NCBI GenBank assembly: GCA_910586775.1
Contig: CAJUJN010000012.1
Span: 13,820 to 77,819 of the forward strand
Length of the DNA: 64,000 nucleotides
Source: an uncultured Acetatifactor sp.
GTDB lineage: Bacteria; Bacillota; Clostridia; Lachnospirales; Lachnospiraceae
Reading direction: 5' to 3'
Part shown: in pieces, positions 25,550 through 35,243 of the stretch
How the letters are laid out: every line of letters begins with the position of its first letter
How positions within the stretch are numbered: position 1 is the first letter of the stretch
The notes under the pieces: model-generated
What the model was told of the DNA's origin: nothing
The model's database searches: none
What the model saw: the letters and a program-made list of their open reading frames with translations, nothing else
Made by a program: the position numbers and the translations under genes

Positions 25550-26917
25550 TTATCCTTCCACAACCTCGAATCCCATATATCCTGCTATCTTCTTCACCAG
25601 TGCCAGCTGGTCTCCGAATACCAGCACCTGATGATGTCCGAAATCCGCCAAAGTATGCATATAGTCCCTGCCGTTATCCAGTTTGATAAAGTAATGAGGG
25701 CTGCAGTAATACTGCCTGAATTCGGAACGTACCACCTCTCCTACCTTTACCACCATCTTGTTGCCCATGGGATTGAAACGTCCGAATGTAATATACTGCT
25801 CATCGTTCTGCTCAAAGGCAATCTGCATCTTGCCGCCGAATCCCTGACCGGTAAATGCCCACATGCTGTAGTCAAGATCCGGTTTGTCGAAACCGTTCAT
25901 CTTCAGCGCAGGCACCGCGTGGTGGATGGACAGAATCTCCGGCGACTGCAGGAAGGGATTGCCCATAAAAGCCGCCTTATGGCTGCCGTACATCAGCACC
26001 ATCATGGCCATCATGGCATTCAAATCTTCCTCGCAGGCGGAAGGGATGCCCTCCGATTTCAGCAGGGAATGGCACACACAGGGCGTAAATTTCCTTTCCT
26101 GGGGAATCCTGGACGCGCACAGCTCGATGCAGGCGGTGGAAAACGCGTTGCAGCCGTAGAAGTCCATCATGGCTTTGGCCGCCAGGTAATATTTTGCGTC
26201 ATTTACCAGCCATTCCGGATTCACCTTCGTATCCTTTGAATCTGCCAGCAGCTTCTCCGCGATCTGCTTTGCCTCCCCTTCATCCACTCTGTCCATATAA
26301 GGGAAGATATCCTTGAAGGGAAGCTTGAGCACTTCAAAGCCGTACTGCTTCCTCAGATACTCCACATCCCTTATATTGGACTGGATGCCATAGGTGGGTA
26401 CCTGTCCCGAAGTCAGGATCAATGCCTTCGTATTGGCGATACATTTTCTGACCCAGAGACTGTGAAGTATATCGTTCAGGTCTTCCATGTCAATGGCATT
26501 GTAGGCTTCCACGCCGATGCTCCTGTTGTAAGCGCACAGGTCCGCGCCCTCGTTGCCGTTGGAAAATACGATGGTGGTCTTGCGGTATTTCTCCAGCTTG
26601 GGAATACGATAGCAGAAGATCACGAACGCGTCCACCTGATCCAGGCCTTCCTCGATCTTATCCCAGGTCTCCTGGGGCACGGTCAGATTCTCTATGTAGG
26701 GAACCGCTATGGGTTCCAACACGTTCACCTGGGGAATGATCTCCTTTACCTTTTCCCTGATCTCTTTCATATAATTGTCAGCCCATACCTTCTCTGCCTC
26801 CGGCTGCAGGTTCTCGAATTTGCCCGCGCGGCAGGGTCCCTCCCAGAAAGCGGAATGCTGCAGAAATCCCACCAGGGGACGGATATTTAACTTTTTCTTC
26901 ATTGCTGATTCAACCAT
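25550..26917 (-). CDS. L-fucose/L-arabinose isomerase-fold protein
   Basis: A 455-residue protein with the layout of the FucI/AraA superfamily: two Rossmann-like domains (about 1-330) and a C-terminal beta-barrel domain (MQIAFEQNDEQYITFGRFNP onward). Genes of this type convert aldoses to ketoses, and two fucosidases nearby make L-fucose a natural guess, but the substrate is not proven. ATG 26917 is set by GGAGGAAATGAAA. It is the first gene of the 26.9-16.3 kb operon. Confidence 0.7.
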   Translation of the reverse strand: MVESAMKKKLNIRPLVGFLQHSAFWEGPCRAGKFENLQPEAEKVWADNYMKEIREKVKEIIPQVNVLEPIAVPYIENLTVPQETWDKIEEGLDQVDAFVIFCYRIPKLEKYRKTTIVFSNGNEGADLCAYNRSIGVEAYNAIDMEDLNDILHSLWVRKCIANTKALILTSGQVPTYGIQSNIRDVEYLRKQYGFEVLKLPFKDIFPYMDRVDEGEAKQIAEKLLADSKDTKVNPEWLVNDAKYYLAAKAMMDFYGCNAFSTACIELCASRIPQERKFTPCVCHSLLKSEGIPSACEEDLNAMMAMMVLMYGSHKAAFMGNPFLQSPEILSIHHAVPALKMNGFDKPDLDYSMWAFTGQGFGGKMQIAFEQNDEQYITFGRFNPMGNKMVVKVGEVVRSEFRQYYCSPHYFIKLDNGRDYMHTLADFGHHQVLVFGDQLALVKKIAGYMGFEVVEG

Positions 26918-27000
26918 TTTCATTTCCTCCATATGATACAGGATCAACTGCCGCCTTCCTGCGGCAGGGTTATCGGCCCTACGGCCCGGTTACTGATTTT

Positions 27001-27029
27001 ATTATATCGGGAACAGCCTCCCCGGTAAA
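27001..27029 (-). promoter_or_regulatory. candidate promoter of the isomerase-glycosidase operon
   Basis: On the minus strand TTTACC (27029-27024), a 17-bp spacer and TATAAT (27006-27001). The weak -35 with an AT-rich upstream stretch (about 27025-27060) suggests an activator, for instance the YesN-like protein. Two small GC-rich hairpins follow in the leader. Confidence 0.5.
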
Positions 27030-27063
27030 TTGAATAAATTGCAAAAAAAAGTATTATTTCAAA

Positions 27064-28818
27064 CTATTGCAGGCGCCCTTCCAGCTCTGCCGCCCGTTCC
27101 AAAGCCCGGCTCCAGGCCTCCTCATAGAAACCTGAAAGGCTGTCCATCCCCGCTTTCCGCGCCGAGGCAGTCAGCGCCTGCCAGATTTCCTCAAATTCCG
27201 CCTCGTCCTCCGCGTAGACCATATTCCAGAAGTCCTTATACACCAGCTCCTCGATCTCGTCCGAGATGCTCTTCAGTTCCGGCGGCAGGGTATCCGTCAT
27301 GTACACCGCTGTGGAAGCCCTGATCGTATCCCAGTTTTCCCGGCTTCCTTTCTCGTTCTCCCGTGTATCCTCCCGGCTGCCTTCACCACCTGCCTGTGTA
27401 TCCTCCCGGCTGCCCCCACCGCCTTCCTGCGGATCCTCCCGGCTGCCTTCGCCGTCCTCCTGCACATCCTCCCTGCGCCAGTAACGGCTGCCAAAGGCAT
27501 AGCCCTGCTCTGTCAGGGATGCGGGTGTCCTGCCCAATACGCCGAAGGGCCTGATCCCTTCCTGAATGCCCCCCTGCAGGCCCGGCAGTTCAAGGGCGCC
27601 CTCCTCCAGGATTTCCGCTCCCTGCTTCGTCACATACGGAACCTGTCCCTCTCCGTATTCCCACAGAACTCCCTCCGGACCGTTGTAAAGGCGCACCTCC
27701 GTCTCCTCTCTGTACAGCCAGTCAAGCAGCCTTACCGCATCCTCAGCCCGCTCGGAATTCTTATTCACCGCCAGACATTCCCCTGTCCCCACCACATGGT
27801 CCGGCTCCAGATACAGGATCATGTCCTCCGCCGGAAGGGGCATATAGGCGCTGTCTTCCGCCCCCCGCAGCGAATTGTCCATTCCTGCCATCTCCAGATC
27901 CGCGGCAAAAAGAACCCTTCCGGAATTCATCTTCCGCTCCACATTTCCGGCTGTCTGGTTGGGGGAGTCAGGGTCCAGCAGTCCCTGCCTGTTTGCTTCA
28001 TAGTAAAAGCGCACCGCCCTTTTAAAGAAGCTGTCCTCCTCCAGAATGGAACCCACCTCACCGGTTACCATATTGACCTCCATCAGAGGAGAGACAATCT
28101 GCATGTCAATTCCGTACATATAGGCCAGGGATGCCGCATGCCCGGGCATTTTCCCGTCTCCCTGCCAGAGACAGATCCCGTACATGCTCTCTCCCACATC
28201 GCTGGTGGGCTTGGCCTTTTTCAGGCGTCTGATTACATCAATGTAGTCTTCCAGTGACGACACCCGGGGACTTCCCGCCCGCTCCCATGCGCTCTTCAGG
28301 AGCATGGGCATGGAATGGTATTCCCGCTCTCCCACCTTTCCCACAGACAGGGGCGCCAGAAGCAGATCCTCCCCGCCGCCGGCAGCCACAGACCATTCCA
28401 GGGCTGCCTGATAGGCCTCCCCTTCAAACAGAGCCGGCAGCTGCTCCCTGTATTCGTTCAGGGGGAGCAAAAGCCCCGCGTCAATATACAGCTGTGCCTG
28501 CTCCCTGTCGGAAAATCCGATGATATCGGGAACGGTTCCCGATGACAGCCGCAGTTTCAGCTCTTCCCCGCTCTGCCCGTCGGCAGAAAAGGACTCCAAT
28601 ATCAGCCCCGTGTCTTCATAGAGCAGGGCTGCGCCCCATCCCTTCCACACGGAAGCCGGGCTGCCCGACTGCTGGATATACGAAGTGATCATGGTTCCCT
28701 TTACCACGTCCTCTGTGCTCTGGGGACTTACCGCGCCGTCCCCCTTTCCGTCGGCGCATCCGGCAAAGCATATCAGGCACAATAACAGTAAAACAGCCTC
28801 TGTTATCTTCTTTCTCAT
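27064..28818 (-). CDS. extracellular solute-binding lipoprotein with internal repeats
   Basis: A 584-residue lipoprotein with lipobox FAGC (Cys21) and a family 1-type sugar-binding-protein fold (early GTVPDIIGFSDREQAQLYIDAGLLLPL). Residues 449-494 are a Ser/Arg/Glu/Asp/Gly repeat (SREDTQAGGEG-like, 11 residues, four copies) inserted before the C-terminal helices. It diverges from the YesM-like kinase gene. Permeases are not directly adjacent, so it may be an accessory sugar receptor for the kinase or the ABC importer. Confidence 0.82.
   Translation of the reverse strand: MRKKITEAVLLLLCLICFAGCADGKGDGAVSPQSTEDVVKGTMITSYIQQSGSPASVWKGWGAALLYEDTGLILESFSADGQSGEELKLRLSSGTVPDIIGFSDREQAQLYIDAGLLLPLNEYREQLPALFEGEAYQAALEWSVAAGGGEDLLLAPLSVGKVGEREYHSMPMLLKSAWERAGSPRVSSLEDYIDVIRRLKKAKPTSDVGESMYGICLWQGDGKMPGHAASLAYMYGIDMQIVSPLMEVNMVTGEVGSILEEDSFFKRAVRFYYEANRQGLLDPDSPNQTAGNVERKMNSGRVLFAADLEMAGMDNSLRGAEDSAYMPLPAEDMILYLEPDHVVGTGECLAVNKNSERAEDAVRLLDWLYREETEVRLYNGPEGVLWEYGEGQVPYVTKQGAEILEEGALELPGLQGGIQEGIRPFGVLGRTPASLTEQGYAFGSRYWRREDVQEDGEGSREDPQEGGGGSREDTQAGGEGSREDTRENEKGSRENWDTIRASTAVYMTDTLPPELKSISDEIEELVYKDFWNMVYAEDEAEFEEIWQALTASARKAGMDSLSGFYEEAWSRALERAAELEGRLQ
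27337..27474. repeat. 33-bp in-frame tandem repeat in the lipoprotein gene
   Basis: Four units of about 33 bp, each containing TCCTCCCGGCTGCC on the plus strand, encode the SRED-type 11-residue repeat at residues 449-494. The reading frame is preserved throughout. Confidence 0.85.
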
Positions 28819-28948
28819 GTTTTCCTCCCTGTTCCGGCTCTGTCTGCATTAATTTTCTTCTGCCTCTTGCTTTCTGATGAAATAATGTATAAACTACCAT
28901 TAAACAAATGTAAAAAGATGCCCGCTGAAACGGGCCGGGGGTATAAAA

Positions 28949-30799
28949 ATGATACGCAAACTAATGCAAAGCTACTATGCAAAAATCTCACTGGCCTGCA
29001 TCTGTATTGTCAGTCTTGTCACAGGCACGTTCTCTTACTTATGCTACGGACTGATTTCCCGTCAGAATGTTTCGGAACACTTAAACAACTACAACATATT
29101 AGCCAATAACCAGTCCGCGGCCCTCTCCTCCCGGCTGGCATCCTTTTCGGACTTTTTTTATCCGGTATTCAACGACCCTGAAGCTTATGAAGCGCTCTGT
29201 GAACTCTATCTGTCCCCCAACGGCAGCCTTCCCAATGCGACCATGGATGTACTGCTGGATACCATGAATGCCCTCTGCGCCTCGGACCCCTATTGCTGCG
29301 GCATGCTGCTGCTGACCAGAACGGGCCGCCTCTACCAGTATGATACCAAATATGTGTCCCTGATACCGCTGAACTTTGTGAGAACCACCTTCCGCTTCAC
29401 TCCCTATCAGCTCCAGATCATCTCGGATTCCCATATTTCCGAACTGTCCAGCGATCTGGAGCTGCCTGCCTCCCATGTATACGGCTTAAGCGGCACACTG
29501 TTCCGGTACAAGGCCAGCGATCTGGAGAATCTGGGCTACATGATCGCTCTGTATTCCACGGAGGAATTCAGCAATATCCTGACCTCCTCCGGCCTGGAAA
29601 ACACTGCGGAATACACCATCGCGGACGCATCCTTCTCCGTCATCTATTCTTCCGAAGGAAACTACGGTTCCGAAGATATGGAAAACCTGCTGGCCCAGCC
29701 TGTCCGGGACACGATCAACAATGCCAGACTTATCTCCGCTGCCGGAGATGACTACTACATTTCATCACTATACCAGAACAGCTACGGCTATTATACCACT
29801 TACGTCCTTCCTGCGGAAAACATTCCTCCTTCCGCAGCCCAGACGCTCCTCCTTCTGTTCAGCCTGCTGCTGCCTCTGTGCTGCATCCTCCTGTACAGTA
29901 CAGTATTCCGCTCTTCCGGCAGAAAAGTCAGGAATATCTTAAATTCCATGGAGATCGTGGGACGCAATAATTTATCCTACCGCATGCCCGTACCCAAAGG
30001 CAATGACGAATTTACAAGCATCACTCACAGCTTTAACCACATGTGCGACGAGCTGCAGAAAAACGTGGAGAATGTGTATCTCTTTGAGATCTCCCAGCGC
30101 AAGTCCGAGCTCTATGCCATGCAGACCAGCATTAACCCTCATTTCCTCTACAATGCCCTGGAACAGATCCGGGTGCTTGCCTTAAGCGGCGACGGAAATA
30201 AGGCGGCGCATATGCTGCTGCTTTTGTCGAAAATGTACCGTTACCAGACCAGACGCAACCTCTTTATCTCCATCGCGGAGGAATGCGCCCAGACGGAGAA
30301 CCTCATCAACCTCTATTCCTGCCGCATCAGCGACTGCGAATACGAGATCCATGCGGACACCGGGGCCAAGAAATACGGCATTCCCAAAAACCTCCTTCAG
30401 CCCCTGGTAGAGAACAGCTTCGTACACGGATTTTCCCCGGAACAGGAAAACGCATTCCTCATGATCACCGCCGCTTTTCCGGAGGGTGCGGAAAAAATCT
30501 GCTTTACCATTGAAGACAACGGCCGTTCCGTCTCGGAAGAGGACCTGGAACTGCTTCGGGAAAAGCTCCGCCAGCCTGTCCTGAACCGGGATGAAGAGAA
30601 CGGCTTTGCCCTGTCCAATGTGAACAACCGGCTGAAGCTGGTATTCGGAGAGAGCGCCTGCCTGGAGCTTTCCGTAGGGGAAGACGGCTCCGGATTCCGG
30701 GTATCCTTCTCCATTCCTCCCGTTCTGCCCGAAGACCTGGCCGCTTCCTACTCCGGCGCCGCCTTCGGGACTGATCTTTCCTCCGCGGAACACTCCTGA
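28949..30799 (+). CDS. YesM-like sensor histidine kinase
   Basis: A 616-residue membrane kinase: membrane segment 12-36, a long extracellular sensor domain (37-295), second membrane segment (about 296-320), HAMP linker (about 321-374), His_kinase domain with His398 in SINPHFLYNALEQIR, and a HATPase domain (about 480-590, NLLQPLVENSFVHG and EDNG). This is the YesM/LytS architecture, which partners with YesN-type AraC regulators; one is encoded at 35244-36752. The ABC importer between them is the likely target. Confidence 0.92.
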   Translation: MIRKLMQSYYAKISLACICIVSLVTGTFSYLCYGLISRQNVSEHLNNYNILANNQSAALSSRLASFSDFFYPVFNDPEAYEALCELYLSPNGSLPNATMDVLLDTMNALCASDPYCCGMLLLTRTGRLYQYDTKYVSLIPLNFVRTTFRFTPYQLQIISDSHISELSSDLELPASHVYGLSGTLFRYKASDLENLGYMIALYSTEEFSNILTSSGLENTAEYTIADASFSVIYSSEGNYGSEDMENLLAQPVRDTINNARLISAAGDDYYISSLYQNSYGYYTTYVLPAENIPPSAAQTLLLLFSLLLPLCCILLYSTVFRSSGRKVRNILNSMEIVGRNNLSYRMPVPKGNDEFTSITHSFNHMCDELQKNVENVYLFEISQRKSELYAMQTSINPHFLYNALEQIRVLALSGDGNKAAHMLLLLSKMYRYQTRRNLFISIAEECAQTENLINLYSCRISDCEYEIHADTGAKKYGIPKNLLQPLVENSFVHGFSPEQENAFLMITAAFPEGAEKICFTIEDNGRSVSEEDLELLREKLRQPVLNRDEENGFALSNVNNRLKLVFGESACLELSVGEDGSGFRVSFSIPPVLPEDLAASYSGAAFGTDLSSAEHS

Positions 30800-30806
30800 C
30801 GGTTAT

Positions 30807-30869
30807 ACTGCATAACGCTGAATACTGCCTAATGCAATCATGCGATTGAACCGGTCAGCGTTATGCAGT
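30807..30869. terminator. nested 15-bp inverted repeat after the kinase gene
   Basis: ACTGCATAACGCTGA (30807-30821) is exactly complementary to TCAGCGTTATGCAGT (30855-30869), and the loop holds a second hairpin CAATC-ATGC-GATTG (30835-30848). No U-run follows. It may stop convergent transcription or be a mobile repeat. Confidence 0.55.
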
Positions 30870-30954
30870 CCGGTTTCACGGCAAGTGAAGTCGTTAAGCA
30901 GTATAAAATCTGCCTGTCCGATATTTACTTCCGAATTTTATCTCCGGCAAACAA

Positions 30955-31000
30955 AGGAGGAACCGCTTCCCCTTACGGAAATACGGTTCCCCCACATGAC
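30955..31000 (-). terminator. terminator of the ABC transporter operon
   Basis: On the minus strand GGGGAACCG pairs with CGGTTCCTCC about 20 nt later, followed by TTTGTTTG, just after the stop of the binding-protein gene. Confidence 0.6.
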
Positions 31001-31007
31001 TGCCCTC

Positions 31008-32711
31008 TTATCTGCCTGCAGACGCTTTGAATTCTGCCTGGATTGCCTTGTATTCATCGGAGCTTACGATTCCGTCTACAAAGGTCTTCCACTCGGTCTC
31101 GCCGATCTGTCCCATCACATACTGGGTGCACATGGTATTCACGTCATCCGTCAGCATGGTCCACTGATTGTTGTAGGTCTCGGACTCCAGATTGGTGATC
31201 TCGTTCTTCAGTCCGGACTCTTCCATGTAATCTACAATAAAGGACTTCACTTCCTGCACTCTCTCAATACACTCGTCGGAAGCTCTCTTGGCGCCGTCTC
31301 TCATAAACTTATCGGTAACCTGGTCCACGTCCTTCTTCAGGAAGATCTGGTTCCATGCGCCTACATAACCTGCGGTACGCTTCTCACCCATGCCTTCTGC
31401 GGAAGTATCCCTGGTGCCGTCTTCCAACAATGTGTAGTGAACGCCCTCCACACCGTCTTTCATCAAAGTATCATATCCGGGATATGCTTCTTCCGTTCCG
31501 TTGAACACTTCCATGATCTTCTGAATCTTCTCCTCGGAGCAGGCGGAACTGATCGCGATACAGGAATCAATATCCGTTGCGTTAGGAGTCACCGCATAGG
31601 CTTCCGGTCCCTGCACGGGCATCAGTTCCCATGCTTCGTAAGTATCCGGCGTGCTCTTGTCAAAAATCTTGTTGCTGGTCAGGTCTGCGGACTGGTTGAA
31701 ATTATACCAGGCATTCAGGAAAGTCACAGAGTTGCCTGCCTTGAACTTGCTGGTGGTGTCGTTGCCCAGCGCAAACTCGGGGTCAATGGCTTCCGCATCG
31801 TACAGATCCTTCATCCAGTTCAGGAAATCAATGTATTTGGGGTTGAACTGTATATACTGGAACTCTCCGTTCTCATCAATGCCCCAGTCGGTCTGTCCCG
31901 TGAAAGCGGTTGCATATGCCTTCACCTTTGCATGCATAAAGTCCTCGCCCCAGAATTCAATGCCGTATACCTTCTGTCCCTCGCCCTCGGTAGCCGCCCC
32001 GGACAGCCCGATGATCCAGTCCTTCAGCTCGTCCATGGTCTTCGGTTCTTCCTCAAAACCGTACTTTTTCATCAGATCCCGGCGCACCATGATGCCGGAT
32101 TCCTTGGCAAGCTCGGAATTGCTCCTGGGCAGGATATAGATGCCGCCGTTAAAGGTAGCCTGATCCCAGAATGACTGGGGCCAGTTCTTCATGACGGAAT
32201 TGGTCTTTGCCAGTGCATTGTCCCCCTCGAAAATGTAAGGCGTCATATCCACAAAATTTCCCGCCTCAATCGCCTGGGTAAAAATGGGATAATAGTAGGT
32301 ATTGTTCGTGGACATGATCTGTGTCACGTCGGGCTGGCTGTTGGACGCGATCAGCGTATTCAGCTTCTGGGGATAATCATTGTAGTTCACCCACTCAATC
32401 TCCAGATTTACATCGAACATATCCTCCCAGTACTGCTCCATCTCGTTGTCAGGCGAAGGGCCGTAACCCCAGTCGATCCCCAGCACGCTGATGGTCATCC
32501 TCTCTCCGTTGGAAGCCTGCGCTTCCCCGCTCTCTTCGGAAGACTCTTCTTCGCTCTCCTGGGAAGATTCCTGGGAGCTCTCCTCCTGTGTGGACTCCTG
32601 GGAGCCGCTTCCGCCGGTCTGCTGGCTTTCCTCTGCATCTCCGCATCCGCTCAACGAACCTGCCACCATAACCGAAGTCAGTATAAGCGCAAGTACTTTT
32701 TTCTTTTTCAT
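31008..32711 (-). CDS. sugar ABC transporter substrate-binding lipoprotein
   Basis: A 567-residue LplA/YtcQ-type binding protein with lipobox LSGC (Cys23), a Ser/Glu-rich linker (about 28-65) and a periplasmic-binding fold. It is the third gene of an importer operon with two permeases (46 bp downstream of the second). No ATPase is encoded, as is usual where a shared MsiK-type ATPase serves many importers. Ligand unknown; neighbours suggest a plant-type oligosaccharide. Confidence 0.93.
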   Translation of the reverse strand: MKKKKVLALILTSVMVAGSLSGCGDAEESQQTGGSGSQESTQEESSQESSQESEEESSEESGEAQASNGERMTISVLGIDWGYGPSPDNEMEQYWEDMFDVNLEIEWVNYNDYPQKLNTLIASNSQPDVTQIMSTNNTYYYPIFTQAIEAGNFVDMTPYIFEGDNALAKTNSVMKNWPQSFWDQATFNGGIYILPRSNSELAKESGIMVRRDLMKKYGFEEEPKTMDELKDWIIGLSGAATEGEGQKVYGIEFWGEDFMHAKVKAYATAFTGQTDWGIDENGEFQYIQFNPKYIDFLNWMKDLYDAEAIDPEFALGNDTTSKFKAGNSVTFLNAWYNFNQSADLTSNKIFDKSTPDTYEAWELMPVQGPEAYAVTPNATDIDSCIAISSACSEEKIQKIMEVFNGTEEAYPGYDTLMKDGVEGVHYTLLEDGTRDTSAEGMGEKRTAGYVGAWNQIFLKKDVDQVTDKFMRDGAKRASDECIERVQEVKSFIVDYMEESGLKNEITNLESETYNNQWTMLTDDVNTMCTQYVMGQIGETEWKTFVDGIVSSDEYKAIQAEFKASAGR

Positions 32712-32756
32712 TCCTTTTCCTCCTGTTTCTACATACTGTTTGATTGCTGCTATGTG

Positions 32757-33656
32757 TTAACCCTTTACCGCGCCTACCATCATTCCCGAAGCAAAATACT
32801 TCTGCAGGAACGGGTACACCACCAGTACAGGGAGAACTACCACTACCACTGCGGCCATACGCATGACTTCCTGCGGTACTGTCCTGGCCAGCTCCAGCTG
32901 CAGGTCCACCACATCGGATACGGTGGAGGATAACACGATTTTCTGTACATATACCTGAAGAGGCGCTTTTGCCGTGGAAGTCAGATACATGACCGCGCTG
33001 AAATAAGTATTCCAGTAACTCACGAAAGCAAACAGCGTCATGCTGGCCAACATGGCCTTGGACAGAGGCAGTACGATGATGCCGAACATTTTCAGCTGTC
33101 CGCAGCCGTCTATCTCAGCCGCCTCCTCCAGTTCAACGGGCAGGGACTGGAAGAATGACCGCATGACCATAACCGTCCAGGCGCCGCACACCGAAGGGAG
33201 AATACAGGCGAAGTAACTGTCCATAAGCCCCAGGGCCTTCATATTCATGAAATTGGGGATCATGCCCGCCCCGAACAACATGGTGATCATCACATATTTA
33301 TTGAAAAATTTCTTGCCCGGTACCGGTTTTGAGAGCAGGTACGCCAGACCGGCGCACACCAGTACATTCAGGGGAGTCCCTACCAGCGTGATAAAAAGGG
33401 TGGATTTTAAGGCATTTAAAAATCCCGCGCCGCTCAGTATCAGCTGATACGCTTCCGTGGACCATTTCTTCGGCCACAGATAGAAGCTTCCCGCCACATA
33501 AACTGAACTGTCCGTAAAGGACACCATGATCACATACAGGAACGGCAGCACCATGGTGCCCGCTATTATCAGAAGGATGATCCACAGAATGACCTGATAG
33601 AGATTCTCCTTCATCTTCATCCCCATTTTTCTATTGACTGCTTTTTCCCGTGCCAT
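32757..33656 (-). CDS. sugar ABC transporter permease (LplC/YtcP type)
   Basis: A 299-residue inner-membrane permease with six membrane segments. The ATPase-coupling EAA loop reads EEAAEIDGCGQLKMFGIIVLP. ATG 33656 follows GTGAGGAAAT. It forms the importer core with the 33934-34875 permease and the binding protein downstream. Confidence 0.94.
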   Translation of the reverse strand: MAREKAVNRKMGMKMKENLYQVILWIILLIIAGTMVLPFLYVIMVSFTDSSVYVAGSFYLWPKKWSTEAYQLILSGAGFLNALKSTLFITLVGTPLNVLVCAGLAYLLSKPVPGKKFFNKYVMITMLFGAGMIPNFMNMKALGLMDSYFACILPSVCGAWTVMVMRSFFQSLPVELEEAAEIDGCGQLKMFGIIVLPLSKAMLASMTLFAFVSYWNTYFSAVMYLTSTAKAPLQVYVQKIVLSSTVSDVVDLQLELARTVPQEVMRMAAVVVVVLPVLVVYPFLQKYFASGMMVGAVKG

Positions 33657-33933
33657 ATTTCCTCACTTTCCGCAAACCTGTCACAATTCAGGAATCCCCC
33701 GGGAATTACGCTTCCCTGAGATCGCGTCCCTGATACCCGTGAACCTGTTGTTCTGTCATTTGATACAATACACCGCAAGCGCAAACCGCTCATGTAAAAT
33801 AGCCGCCAAACCCTTTCCGACCACGGATATGATCCTGTCATGTCATGCCCACACCCTCACGCAGGACGGCCATCCGGCCCCTTCCGACCACGAACAGGGC
33901 CACATTATGCCACAGCCAAACCGCACTGCCGGG
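33657..33933. other. 277-bp gap between the two permease genes
   Basis: Unusually long for partner permeases. It contains two similar CCCTTTCCGACCACG / CCCCTTCCGACCACG segments near 33813 and 33880, and no supported gene or strong terminator. Confidence 0.4.
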
Positions 33934-34875
33934 CTACATAATCCCTTCATAACCCTTGCGGTTGGTAATCCAGTTAGTCAGGATCACAAGGCTGGTATTG
34001 ATCACCGACTTAAACATACCGATTGCCGTGGTATAGGAATACTGGGTGCTTCCTCCCGCGATCCCGTTATTATATATGTAGATCTCAAAAACCTCCAGCT
34101 GCTTCTTCACCATGGCATTGTTCATCAGGAACACCTGTTCGAAATCTACCGAAACGATGGAACCCATCTTCAAGATCAGCATGACCACGATAGTAGGCAT
34201 AATGCTGGGGATGGTAATCCTGGCCATACACTGCAGCTTGGTGGCCCCGTCCATTTTGGCTGCCTCATAGAGAGACTGATCCACACCCGCGATCGCCGCC
34301 AGATACACGATGGAGCCCCATCCTATCCCCTTCCAGAGGGACTGGATCACAATGATGGGATAGATCGCTTTGGTATCAAACAGATACGCGTGGGCTTCTC
34401 CTCCCAGAGCAACGGCGATCTTGTTGATCACGCCCTGCTCCGAAGACAGCAGGAAAAAAGTAAGGCTGGCCACGATAGTCCAGGAGAGGAAATGGGGAAG
34501 GTATACGGAAGTCTGGATAAACTTCTTAAACTTTGCATTTCTCACTTCGTTCATAATCAGCGCCAGAATGATAGGAGCCGGGAATGTCAGCAGGTTCAGC
34601 CCGCTGATGACCAGTGTATTGCGAAGCATGGAGTAGAATTTGGCGTCCTTGAAGAGCGTCTGAAAATGCTTCAGTCCCACCCACTCGCTTCCCAAAATCC
34701 CCATGTGCGGATTGTAATTCTGGAAAGCCATCAAAAGCCCCCTCATGGGGAGATAATTGAAAAACAACATCAACAACAGTCCGGGCAGCCCCAACAGATA
34801 GACCCATCTGTACTGATAGAGCCTCCTGCCGAGACTTTTCTGCCCCATATTTACCACCTTCGCCTTCGCCGCCAA
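33934..34875 (-). CDS. sugar ABC transporter permease (LplB type)
   Basis: A 313-residue permease with six membrane segments and the coupling loop YEAAKMDGATKLQCMARITIP. The best start is TTG at 34875 after AGGAGGTAGCAAG; the upstream in-frame ATG at 34953 adds an unrelated 26-residue extension. It heads the importer operon and diverges from the YesN-like gene. Confidence 0.92.
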   Translation of the reverse strand: MAAKAKVVNMGQKSLGRRLYQYRWVYLLGLPGLLLMLFFNYLPMRGLLMAFQNYNPHMGILGSEWVGLKHFQTLFKDAKFYSMLRNTLVISGLNLLTFPAPIILALIMNEVRNAKFKKFIQTSVYLPHFLSWTIVASLTFFLLSSEQGVINKIAVALGGEAHAYLFDTKAIYPIIVIQSLWKGIGWGSIVYLAAIAGVDQSLYEAAKMDGATKLQCMARITIPSIMPTIVVMLILKMGSIVSVDFEQVFLMNNAMVKKQLEVFEIYIYNNGIAGGSTQYSYTTAIGMFKSVINTSLVILTNWITNRKGYEGIM

Positions 34876-34997
34876 CTTGCTACCTCCTGTTCCCTGGAAT
34901 GTTTTTCTTTCCTGAAATACTTTTCTATCGGAACCTGCCCGAAAGAAAAGCATTCCATGTACACTTTTTTCTCATGTTTTCCGAATGACTCTATTTT

Positions 34998-35114
34998 ATT
35001 ATAAAAATTTCACAATTCCTATTGAAATGATTCCATCTTTTTTAATAAATTCAATATCCGCACTTTTCTTTTCACGATTGCGGCTTGACTTACCCTTTTC
35101 CTTTTTACTATAAT
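34998..35114. promoter_or_regulatory. divergent promoters for the importer and the YesN-like gene
   Basis: On the plus strand TTGACT (35085-35090), an 18-bp spacer and TATAAT (35109-35114) serve the regulator gene. On the minus strand TATAAT (35003-34998) lacks a good -35 and lies in an AT-rich stretch, consistent with an activator-dependent importer promoter. Confidence 0.65.
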
Positions 35115-35243
35115 GATAAGGACACCTTATAAAATAAATTCCACCTGTGTGGATTGCAACCGCACAGATGGAATAAATTTGCAGGATCCTGCCGGAAAAG
35201 GCATATGCCCAGCAGACACACAGGACAGAAAGGAACCGGATCC

